Of a stretch of DNA of 30,257 nt, positions 23,343 through 30,257 are shown one piece after another (within the stretch, counting starts at the first letter, position 1; each line of letters begins with the position of its first letter). Made by a program: the position numbers and the translations under genes. The stretch is from NCBI GenBank assembly GCA_002317175.1, contig DCJA01000041.1:1-30257 (forward strand). The letters run 5' to 3'. This DNA is from Lachnospiraceae bacterium UBA1712. Lineage in GTDB: Bacteria; Bacillota; Clostridia; Lachnospirales; Lachnospiraceae. The notes under the pieces were generated by a model, which was not told the origin of the DNA, searched no databases, and was given only the letters and a program-made list of their open reading frames with translations.

Positions 23343-25623
23343 TTTTCACTCCGATAAAGTCATATATCATATCCATATCCATGTATTCGCGCATGGTAGC
23401 AGCAAGTTCATCGTATTCCTGTTCTTTGCGACTCCTGTAGTCCATTACATGATCTAGCTTGATGTCAATGCCTTTTTGCTGAGCAAGAATTCTGGCAAGT
23501 TTCTTGATTACCTCCTCTGAGTCAAACAAACCATGCACATAACTGCCCCATACATTGGCTCTGCAATATCCTGATCCACTGTCAGTAAATGCTTCTAATG
23601 CGCTGTCTATACATCTTGTCTCACCCATATGAATCTCATAGCCCTCATAGGCTAGCCCTGCCATCTGCGCAAGAATTCCAGTAGGCTTTACAAATCTGCC
23701 AGATACCTGACTTCTGTGCTTTTCTCCTGTCAGTACTGTCTCCACAGGCAAAAGCCCAAGTCCCACTACTTCTCCACCATTTTCTACTCCAAGTGGGTCA
23801 CTGATTTTCTCCCCAAGCATCTGGTATCCTCCGCAGATTCCAATTACTGGTCTTCCCTGTGCACTGTATTTTTTAATAGCCGACTCCAGACCTGACTCCT
23901 TAAGCCAAATCATATCAGCGATAGTATTCTTGCTTCCTGGAATAATAACAAGGTCCATGGATTCAATATCTTTGATATGGCTGATATAATGAATTCCTAT
24001 TTCTTCCAGCTGCTCAAATACATCAAAATCAGTAAAATTAGCAATATGAGGAAGCCTGATTACTCCTACTTTAATTGCAGCATCGCTTCTCCTGTCAAAC
24101 TTCTCAGACAGAGAATCCTCATCCTCAAGCTGCAGTCTCATATAAGGCAGCACTCCTGCTACAGGAATACCACTTCTTTCCTCCAGCATATCAATTCCCG
24201 GATCCAGGATAGTCTTATCACCTCTGAACTTATTTACTATAAGTCCCTTTACCCTTGACCTTTCTTCTTCATCAAGAAGTTCTATAGTTCCCAGCAGCTG
24301 AGCAAATACACCACCTCTGTCTATATCACCAACCAGCAGCACTGGAGCATCTACCATGGCTGCCATACCCATATTGACTATATCATTACTCTTTAGATTA
24401 ATCTCTGCAGGAGAACCTGCGCCCTCAATTACAATGATATCTGCCTGCTTTTGCAGTTCTTCCACCGCTGCAAGAATATCAGGCACCAGTTCTGTCTTAT
24501 ATTCAAAATAGTCCCTGGCTTTCATATTGCCCCGAACCTTACCATTTACTATTATCTGTGAGCCGCTGTCACTAGTCGGCTTGAGCAGAATAGGATTCAT
24601 ATACACACTTGGCTTAACACCTGCTGCCTCTGCCTGCATAACCTGTGCTCGTCCCATCTCAAGACCATCCTCAGTTATAAAACTGTTTAAGGCCATATTC
24701 TGAGATTTGAAGGGTGCCACTCTGTAACCGTCCTGCTTAAATATTCTGCACAGTCCGGCAACAACCAGGCTCTTGCCAGCGCTGGACATGGTTCCCTGAA
24801 CCATAATAAAATGCGCTTTTGGATTAGCAAGTTTGGCCCTTATCTGAGCGGCCGGATTATTAGTGTCAGCAAATCTGTAGCTTCCCTTAAGCATGCCAGG
24901 CTTCACATCAAACAGACTTTCAATGTACTGATTATTAAATACCTCTTTCGCTGTACCTATCCTGTCTATTGTCCCCTGCTTATTGATGCATACAACCATG
25001 TCAGCAACCCTATAGGCCATCTCCAGCTCATGAAGAGACATAAGAATACCTATATTATTCTCTTTGGCCAGGCTTCTGAGTGTATCAATAAATGATAATT
25101 TATAGCCTATATCAAGAAAGCTGGTAGGTTCATCCAGTATCATAAAGTCCGGCTTCTGAGCAATGGCTCTTGCCAGAAGAACTCTCTGCTTCTGTCCATC
25201 GCTTAATCGAGCAAAATCCTTGTCCCTCTGTTCCAGAGCACCAACTGTTTCCAAAGCTTCGTCAATGATTTTCCTATCCTCGTCTGACAATTTTCCCATT
25301 AGACCGGTGTAGGGATATCTACCTCCGGCTACTACTTCTGCCACAGTAAGATACTCCGTGGCAAATCTGCCAGTCATCATTGAAGCAATGCTCTGAGCTC
25401 TTGCGTTTGGACTTAGCTTTGTCAGTTCTTTGTCTGCAACAAACACCTTTCCAGCCACTGGCTCAAGCAGACCAGCAACTGTCTTAAGGATAGTCGATTT
25501 GCCTGCGCCATTTGGTCCAATAAGCACAACTATCTTTCCAGCCTTTATCTCAAGATTTATCATCTCTATTATTGATTTGTTATCATATCCAACAGATAGT
25601 TCTCTGGTTATTATCTCTGACAT
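23320..25623 (-). CDS. btuD-cobQ: Corrinoid ABC ATPase fused to cobyric acid synthase
   Basis: A continuous 767-residue frame with two enzymes. Residues 1 to about 255 are an ABC transporter ATPase of the BtuD/FecE type: Walker A GPNGAGKST (36-44), signature LSDGQKQR (from 140), Walker B FMILDE (160-165) and His198 switch. Residues about 270-767 are cobyric acid synthase CobQ/CbiP, which amidates the b, d, e and g side chains: P-loop GTMSSAGKS (277-285), PFKSQNMALNSF, DIDRGGVFAQ, glutaminase Cys in GICGGYQMLG and SYVHGLFD. All motifs look intact. No stop or internal ribosome site is evident at the junction (about 255-270). The ATPase would serve the BtuC permease just upstream, so uptake and amidation share one chain. 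Confidence 0.93.
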   Translation of the reverse strand: MSEIITRELSVGYDNKSIIEMINLEIKAGKIVVLIGPNGAGKSTILKTVAGLLEPVAGKVFVADKELTKLSPNARAQSIASMMTGRFATEYLTVAEVVAGGRYPYTGLMGKLSDEDRKIIDEALETVGALEQRDKDFARLSDGQKQRVLLARAIAQKPDFMILDEPTSFLDIGYKLSFIDTLRSLAKENNIGILMSLHELEMAYRVADMVVCINKQGTIDRIGTAKEVFNNQYIESLFDVKPGMLKGSYRFADTNNPAAQIRAKLANPKAHFIMVQGTMSSAGKSLVVAGLCRIFKQDGYRVAPFKSQNMALNSFITEDGLEMGRAQVMQAEAAGVKPSVYMNPILLKPTSDSGSQIIVNGKVRGNMKARDYFEYKTELVPDILAAVEELQKQADIIVIEGAGSPAEINLKSNDIVNMGMAAMVDAPVLLVGDIDRGGVFAQLLGTIELLDEEERSRVKGLIVNKFRGDKTILDPGIDMLEERSGIPVAGVLPYMRLQLEDEDSLSEKFDRRSDAAIKVGVIRLPHIANFTDFDVFEQLEEIGIHYISHIKDIESMDLVIIPGSKNTIADMIWLKESGLESAIKKYSAQGRPVIGICGGYQMLGEKISDPLGVENGGEVVGLGLLPVETVLTGEKHRSQVSGRFVKPTGILAQMAGLAYEGYEIHMGETRCIDSALEAFTDSGSGYCRANVWGSYVHGLFDSEEVIKKLARILAQQKGIDIKLDHVMDYRSRKEQEYDELAATMREYMDMDMIYDFIGVKNDKAGTV

Positions 25624-25663
25624 ATGCGTCTCTCGTTCTCATTTATCTATAGTCTAAATCAGC

Positions 25664-26668
25664 TTACTGATCTCTTTTTCTCTTTAACAGCATCACAATT
25701 ACTATAGGTGCTCCAAACACAGCAGTTATTGTGCTGACGCTCAGTTCCATAGGTGCAAACATACACCTCGCAAGCAGATCACACAGCAGGCAGGCTGCTG
25801 CTCCACCTAGAAATGATGCTCCTATCATAGTCTTAACATCGCTGGTCTTTGTAACGCTTCTTATCAGATGAGGCACCGCAATACCCACAAAAGATATGGG
25901 ACCAGCAAATGCTGTTACTATTGCAGACAGCAGACTTGATACCAGAATAAGCATCAGTCTGAACAGCTTTATATTCATACCTACGCTACTTGCATAGGCT
26001 TCGCCAAACATATAAACCGATATTCCCTTCGACAGAACAAATGAAGCCAGCATTCCAATTACAACCACGGGAATAATGATCTTCACATTACTCCAGGAGG
26101 CTGCTCCAAAAGAGCCCATAGACCAGTTATGCAGGTTAACTATATTGGAATCATCTGCAAAGGCTACTATCAGCTCTGTGGCAGCCGAACATACATAACC
26201 TATCATGACACCACATACAATAAGCACTGCCATATTTCTGACCTTCTTTGCAACAATAATGACCAGTAATGCAGCTATGCATGAGCCAACAAATGATGCA
26301 ATAACCATCATCAGTGATGACATGCTGAAGAAAAACTTATAGGAAAATACCATTAGTATTGCTACCAGCAGCTTTGCTCCTGAGGAAATACCTAACACAT
26401 AGGGTCCTGCTATAGGATTGGCAAAGAAGGACTGCAACAGGTATCCTGACAGTGCCAGAGCCCCGCCCAGAAATGCCGCCTCTATGAGCCTCGGAATACG
26501 AATATCCCAAATAATGACTCCCAGTGCATCCTGTCTGCTATGACTAAGCACAATATCTGTCAGCAAAGAAACAGATATATCACTGCTGCCTGTCATTAGA
26601 TTGGCCAAAAGCAAAATGATTATTAAGATTACAAGTATTAAATACACAAGAGTGCTTCGTTTTTTCAA
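25664..26668 (-). CDS. btuC: Corrinoid/iron-chelate ABC permease (BtuC/FecCD family)
   Basis: A 334-residue FecCD-type permease with about nine or ten membrane helices and family motifs RIPRLIEAAFLGGALALSG, NPIAGPYVLGISSGA and GPISFVGIAVPHLIR. Substrate is inferred as corrinoid because it lies between a BtuF-like protein and the BtuD-CobQ fusion inside the cobalamin operon; siderophore or heme cannot be excluded from sequence. The start is a TTG at 26668, with AAAGG 9 bases upstream; the first ATG in frame would cut off the first helix. Confidence 0.9.
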   Translation of the reverse strand: MKKRSTLVYLILVILIIILLLANLMTGSSDISVSLLTDIVLSHSRQDALGVIIWDIRIPRLIEAAFLGGALALSGYLLQSFFANPIAGPYVLGISSGAKLLVAILMVFSYKFFFSMSSLMMVIASFVGSCIAALLVIIVAKKVRNMAVLIVCGVMIGYVCSAATELIVAFADDSNIVNLHNWSMGSFGAASWSNVKIIIPVVVIGMLASFVLSKGISVYMFGEAYASSVGMNIKLFRLMLILVSSLLSAIVTAFAGPISFVGIAVPHLIRSVTKTSDVKTMIGASFLGGAAACLLCDLLARCMFAPMELSVSTITAVFGAPIVIVMLLKRKRDQ

Positions 26669-26685
26669 ATCCTTTATCCTTTGTT

Positions 26686-26789
26686 CAAGAAGTTTATATA
26701 CATGCTTTATTCAAGTTGTTTACATACATGCTTTATTCAAGTTGTTTACATACATGCTTTATTCAAGTTGTTTATATGCATGTTTTATT
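26686..26789. repeat. Four tandem 26-bp repeats between btuF and btuC
   Basis: Four units of 26 bases (26686-26711, 26712-26737, 26738-26763, 26764-26789) fill the btuF-btuC gap. Units 2 and 3 are identical; units 1 and 4 differ from them at a few positions. The last unit includes the btuF stop codon. On the minus strand each unit carries TTGAATAA (or a variant) and a CATGTATG core. 26 bases is not a multiple of three, so it is not a coding repeat. It could be an mRNA spacer or processing element, a protein-binding array, or a product of replication slippage. Confidence 0.85.
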
Positions 26790-27999
26790 CGAGCCGCTTC
26801 AGATACTGGTTTTCATCCGCCTTGTCTTCGTCCAGTATTTTTGACATCTCTACTATAACTTCTACAATCTTACTGCTATCCTGAAACATATTCAGGCCTG
26901 TGCTCCATGTGTTACCATTCTTTACTGCTTCAAAATCCTTAAGAAGAGCATTCTTCTCCACTAATTCATCCAGGCTGTTCACACCACCATCTATACTTCC
27001 ATTATAAATTAGTATGTCCGCATCATGAGCCTCACGGTAAAAGTCTTCCATTCCTATATTGATTGTGGACAGCGCGTTGTCCTCTTCCACAAGCAGTTCA
27101 TCAAGCGCATATTTTCCACCTGCCATTTCAATCATTTTACAGATGTAATCCCCTGGCTTTCTGACTGTCACATAGCCATTGGACAAAATCGAAAAAAACA
27201 CCACAGACTTTCTATTATCTGAATCTGACGAATTGTCTGCTAATAATTCATTTAACCTCAGCAGCTGCTTATCAAAAAACTCTTCCGCTTCCTGTTCTCT
27301 GTCAGCCAATATTCCATAGAGCTTTATCCATTCCAGTCGTCCGATTGGATTGTCCTCATAGCTTGAACGCTCAACAAAAACCGGAATTCCTATTCTTTCT
27401 ATCTGCTCCTTTATCTTAGGTGAATGACTAATCATGGTAGATTCAATTGCAAGTGTGCACTTTCTCTCCAGGAGGCTTTCATAATCAGGAGCACTATACT
27501 TTCCAATGTACTTAATCTGCTCCGAATCTATAGCCTTCTTCACTTCTTCCATGGAATAATCCTTGGAAAGAGTACTACAGGCAGTAATACTATCCAAAGC
27601 ATCCAGTTTTAGAAACAGATCCATGGCCGATGATGCTGCAAGATATATATTATTGCAGGGCCTGTGTATATAAACCGGATTAGTTAAACCCAGACTGTTA
27701 TCTTCTTTATTTTCGGCTACTATTACATAATCAGTTCCATCCATAACCCTGATATGTATATAGCCCTCTTCATAATAATCAACACTATACTGATTAGCAT
27801 ACTGAAGATTAAGGCTTCCTAATTTCGCCGGCACAGTATTCGTAAAAAATACTACGTCCGTGTTGTTTTCGCTGTACTGGCTATTTAGGCTGTTTTGGAT
27901 TTCTTGACTATTTTGACTAATTTGGTCACTATTATTATTTGATTTTCCACATCCTGTAAAGCAAAGTAATGTACAGATAATAAGCAAAAATCTTTTCAT
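26785..27999 (-). CDS. btuF: Corrinoid-binding-type ABC lipoprotein (BtuF-like)
   Basis: A 404-residue substrate-binding lipoprotein of the BtuF/FhuD (cluster A-II) class. A signal peptide ends in lipobox FTGCG (Cys17), followed by an Asn/Gln/Ser-rich linker (19-45). The bilobal domain includes LDALDSITACST, YIGKYSAPDYESLLERKCTLAIES, IPVFVERSSYEDNPIGRLEWIKLYG and ILIYNGSIDGG. The ATG at 27999 is chosen because GGGG lies 5 bases ahead and the lipobox then falls at the right distance. Binding of cobalamin or cobinamide is inferred from operon context. It follows the two-domain lipoprotein by 65 bases containing a hairpin. Confidence 0.88.
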   Translation of the reverse strand: MKRFLLIICTLLCFTGCGKSNNNSDQISQNSQEIQNSLNSQYSENNTDVVFFTNTVPAKLGSLNLQYANQYSVDYYEEGYIHIRVMDGTDYVIVAENKEDNSLGLTNPVYIHRPCNNIYLAASSAMDLFLKLDALDSITACSTLSKDYSMEEVKKAIDSEQIKYIGKYSAPDYESLLERKCTLAIESTMISHSPKIKEQIERIGIPVFVERSSYEDNPIGRLEWIKLYGILADREQEAEEFFDKQLLRLNELLADNSSDSDNRKSVVFFSILSNGYVTVRKPGDYICKMIEMAGGKYALDELLVEEDNALSTINIGMEDFYREAHDADILIYNGSIDGGVNSLDELVEKNALLKDFEAVKNGNTWSTGLNMFQDSSKIVEVIVEMSKILDEDKADENQYLKRLE

Positions 28000-28025
28000 T
28001 TTTCCCCACCAATATAACCACAAAT

Positions 28026-28053
28026 ATCCCATAACCAAAATTGGCTATGGGAT
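28026..28053 (-). terminator. Intercistronic hairpin between lipoprotein and btuF
   Basis: An inverted repeat ATCCCATA...TATGGGAT extended inward by CCAA/TTGG (one A-C mismatch, short loop). On the minus strand it is followed by ATTTGTGG, too weak for a full terminator. It lies inside the operon, so partial termination or mRNA stabilisation of the upstream lipoprotein message is more likely. Confidence 0.4.
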
Positions 28054-28064
28054 AATGCATAATG

Positions 28065-29000
28065 TTATTTTAATGTGTCCGCATCAAATGTAATTGTATA
28101 TTCAATCTCATGCGGTGTGCTCATGGCTACTGTATCAGCAATAACCTCAAGCGGTACTGAGATATCCTTAACAGGAATCTCGTATATAGATGTCTCCCCC
28201 ACATCTACTGGAGTATATTTAACACCATCTACAATCATATAATCATAGTGTTTACTACTCCATTCGATAGTTACAAGATAGCCCCCCTCTGTAAGTTCAA
28301 TCTTGGCCGGTGATGTAAGTTTAGCCTTACCTGTTCCACCTTCCAATGACAGCTCTACAGTATTTACGCCTGTCAAAGAAGCTGTATTCCCCGCTTCAGC
28401 AGCTTCCTTTTCTTCATTCTGAACTGGCTGCGGATCTGAAATGCTAACCTTGTGATCATACCAGACATTCTTCTTGCCAATTATCGCAAGGTCAAATTCC
28501 TCATCCATTACATATACTGCAACATCATATGCATATACCTCTTCTGTCATTCCATCATCATATGTAACTTCTTCAACCGATGGTTCAATCCACTGTTCTT
28601 TATTATTCTCAGCATCAGCTGCCAAACCGCTATATAGATTCAGCACATTTTTTGAAGGCATAATCAAGTGTAAATTGCCCTCACCAGACTTTACTGTAAG
28701 AAGAGCTCTACCTTCCATAGCCTCATTGACATGGAACATGGTACTGTCTGTATCGAACTTGACCATATAGCTTCCATCTTCAAGCTCGAGCCCCTTCTGA
28801 GTACTCTCATCTGCCACTTCATTCTCATCCGATGCTTCTTCAATGCTACTATCAGCCTGTGCTTCATTTGCTGTTTCATCCACAGACTCTTCTATCTGTG
28901 TATCCCCTGCAGTCGACGAGCCGTCTGATGTATTAGCACATCCTGCAAAGACAGATGCCAAAGCCAGAATAGCGATAATATTTATTATTTTATTCTTCAC
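28065..29000 (-). CDS. Two-domain surface lipoprotein of the corrinoid operon
   Basis: A 311-residue lipoprotein: lipobox VFAGC (Cys21) and an acidic Ser/Asp/Glu linker (22-70). Domain 1 (about 72-195) has DGSYMVKFDTDSTMFHVNEA, LTVKSGEGNLHLIMPSKN and NVWYDHKVSIS. Domain 2 (about 208-311) has SPAKIELTEGGYLVTIEWSS, YDYMIVDGVKYTPV and STPHEIEYTITF. Both patterns recall beta-rich domains of Clostridia surface proteins, some linked to metal or tetrapyrrole ABC transporters; NEAT-like folds are an untested idea. The start is GTG, two bases after the cbiK stop, with only a distant GAGG, so its translation probably depends on cbiK. A role in capturing corrinoid, heme or metal for the BtuFCD transporter is inferred from context. 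Confidence 0.7.
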   Translation of the reverse strand: MKNKIINIIAILALASVFAGCANTSDGSSTAGDTQIEESVDETANEAQADSSIEEASDENEVADESTQKGLELEDGSYMVKFDTDSTMFHVNEAMEGRALLTVKSGEGNLHLIMPSKNVLNLYSGLAADAENNKEQWIEPSVEEVTYDDGMTEEVYAYDVAVYVMDEEFDLAIIGKKNVWYDHKVSISDPQPVQNEEKEAAEAGNTASLTGVNTVELSLEGGTGKAKLTSPAKIELTEGGYLVTIEWSSKHYDYMIVDGVKYTPVDVGETSIYEIPVKDISVPLEVIADTVAMSTPHEIEYTITFDADTLK

Positions 29001-29002
29001 TT

Positions 29003-30253
29003 TTATTTAATAACCTCATTAAGATGTGATACGTAAAGTTCCTGAAGCGCATCTATACGTCCAAGACCTGAAATCTGAGTATCTACTGTTTCAAAATTGC
29101 CTGATGCCTTAAACATACTCTTCCATGAATCATCTTCATCTCCAGCCATATCATTATTAGCATGATCACCAGCCACAACCATTAATGGACGAAGAATTAC
29201 CTTAGTATATCCTGCCTCAGCTACAGCATCAATTACGTTTTCGCATGCTGTTTCTTCTGGTTCACCCTCTACTGTACCTATCCATACATTGTCATATCCA
29301 AGTGCTGCCATCTGGCTCTGCATCTGTGTATATGAAACCTTGGCTGTATGTGATGTTCCATGGCCCATGAATACAAATGCAACACCAGCCTCTTTTGCTG
29401 CATCAAGTGAATCAAAACCAGCATCCTTTACGGCCTCTGCTGTAACTGACTCAGCTACAACCTTTTTGTCTGCATTAACATCATCACCTGTTGCTCCAAC
29501 ATTACCAAGAAGAGGTTCTGAGATTGCAATTGACTCAAACTTATCAGCATATGCGTCTACAGCTTCCTTCATCTCATCATATTCAGCACCATGCATAAGA
29601 TGTGTAGGCTGAATAACAAGATTCTTTACACCGTTAGCTACTGCACGGTCAAGAGCCTGCTGCATGTTATCGATAGGAGCATTCTCCCTTGCCTGAATGT
29701 GATTGATAATAATCTGTGCAGTAAATGCTCTTCTAACAGACCAGTCTGGATATGCAGCTGCTATAGCCTTCTCAATACCACCGATATCCTGAACACGGCT
29801 TTCATTGAATGAAGTACCAAAGCTTACTACAAGAATTTCGTTTTCACCAATTCCATCCTGATTCAATGTATCATCCAAAGATGCATCTCCTGTATCACGA
29901 CCAAAATAGTCTGGATCTGCTTCTTCACCTTCTACTAATTCCTTCTGAGCATCTGTAAGTGCATCCCAAGCCTCCTTGGCAGCCTTACACTGCGCGTCTG
30001 TTTCGTCTGTTCTCTCCTGAACATAAATAGCATCGATAAGAGCTGCAACCTTATCTGCTGCCTCCTGATCAAGTGCTGCCTGATCTACTTCTTCTGTTAC
30101 TTCAACAGCTTCCTCTGTTGTTTCCTGTGTTGCTTCTTCAACTACATTCTCTTCAGCTGTTGCAACTTCAGCTGTCTTTGTTTCTCCACAGCCAGTCATG
30201 GAAGCAACCACAAGTGTTACTCCAAGTGCTGCCGCACAAAGTCTTTTTTTCAT
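29003..30253 (-). CDS. cbiK: CbiK-type cobaltochelatase with lipoprotein signal
   Basis: A 416-residue protein. Residues 1-22 are a signal with lipobox MTGC (Cys22), then a Glu/Thr-rich linker (23-60), then a helical segment (about 64-108, KVAALIDAI...DALTDAQKELV) of a type repeated in Clostridia surface proteins. Residues about 138-416 are a CbiK domain, which inserts cobalt into sirohydrochlorin: SFGTSFNESR, TAQIIINHI, PTHLMHGAEYDEM. The catalytic residues appear kept: HGTSH (298-302), Glu329 in GTVEGEP and His364 in AGDHANND. An exported chelatase is unexpected because sirohydrochlorin is made in the cytoplasm; Desulfovibrio vulgaris has a periplasmic CbiK. It is the first gene of the operon visible; its upstream region is outside the window. 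Confidence 0.92.
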   Translation of the reverse strand: MKKRLCAAALGVTLVVASMTGCGETKTAEVATAEENVVEEATQETTEEAVEVTEEVDQAALDQEAADKVAALIDAIYVQERTDETDAQCKAAKEAWDALTDAQKELVEGEEADPDYFGRDTGDASLDDTLNQDGIGENEILVVSFGTSFNESRVQDIGGIEKAIAAAYPDWSVRRAFTAQIIINHIQARENAPIDNMQQALDRAVANGVKNLVIQPTHLMHGAEYDEMKEAVDAYADKFESIAISEPLLGNVGATGDDVNADKKVVAESVTAEAVKDAGFDSLDAAKEAGVAFVFMGHGTSHTAKVSYTQMQSQMAALGYDNVWIGTVEGEPEETACENVIDAVAEAGYTKVILRPLMVVAGDHANNDMAGDEDDSWKSMFKASGNFETVDTQISGLGRIDALQELYVSHLNEVIK

Positions 30254-30257
30254 AATT

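Noticed and set aside
26686..26789. CRISPR-like array
   Set aside because: The 26-bp units are directly adjacent with no spacers and there are no cas genes; it is a simple tandem repeat.
10062..30257. Cobalamin riboswitch within the operon
   Set aside because: No B12-box-like leader was found in any gap; the gaps are too short except the repeat-filled one, and the region upstream of cbiK is outside the window.

Overview
The window looks like a low-GC, anaerobic Firmicutes chromosome, most likely a Clostridia member of the Lachnospiraceae type. The support is gene content (a DUF6472 small protein beside lgt, a HAAS/DUF1700 membrane protein, Clostridia-style surface lipoproteins and an oxygen-independent cobalamin pathway), AT-rich intergenic DNA and strong AGGAGG-like ribosome sites. 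No species is assigned. Apart from the integrase gene, every convincing gene lies on the minus strand, so the operons read from high to low coordinates.

Region 1 (1-2530) is the right end of an integrated mobile element. It holds a pcfB-like (DUF3801) conjugation gene, a 50-residue cysteine-rich gene just upstream of it, an intergenic stretch with a terminator on each strand, and a tyrosine integrase. The integrase reads toward the 3' end of an intact tRNA-Arg(ACG) gene (2545-2618), the usual insertion target. The other end of the element lies off the left edge.

Region 2 (2640-4213) is a small operon, lgt - DUF6472 - DUF1700. Region 3 (4234-7932) is a complete deoxyribonucleoside salvage/catabolism set, deoB - cdd - pdp - deoC. 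Upstream of it (7974-9771) are two exported proteins behind a clear sigma-A-type promoter: a lipoprotein with five 26-residue His/Cys repeats, and a membrane-anchored SH3 protein with a very acidic Asp/Glu/Tyr tail.

Region 4 (10062-30253) is a 20-kb, tightly coupled anaerobic (cobalt-early) adenosylcobalamin operon. Transcription order is: cbiK-like cobaltochelatase lipoprotein, a two-domain surface lipoprotein, btuF, btuC, btuD::cobQ fusion, cobT, cobU, cobS, cobC, cbiB, cobD, cbiC, cbiD, cbiF, cbiG, cbiH, cobK::cbiE::cbiT fusion, cbiA, and a small cysteine-rich protein. It encodes corrinoid uptake, corrin-ring methylation and contraction, a,c-diamide and further amide formation, the aminopropanol arm and nucleotide-loop assembly. 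Not seen in the window are cbiL, the siroheme/precorrin-2 enzymes, the corrinoid adenosyltransferase and any cobalamin riboswitch. The window ends just upstream of the cbiK start codon, so some of these may lie beyond the right edge.

The most notable points are the transporter ATPase fused to cobyric acid synthase, the three-enzyme cobK-cbiE-cbiT fusion, a cobaltochelatase that carries a lipoprotein signal yet keeps its catalytic residues, four 26-bp tandem repeats between btuF and btuC, and the 26-residue His/Cys repeat lipoprotein. These are mostly known families in unusual arrangements. I did not see a clearly unprecedented system.
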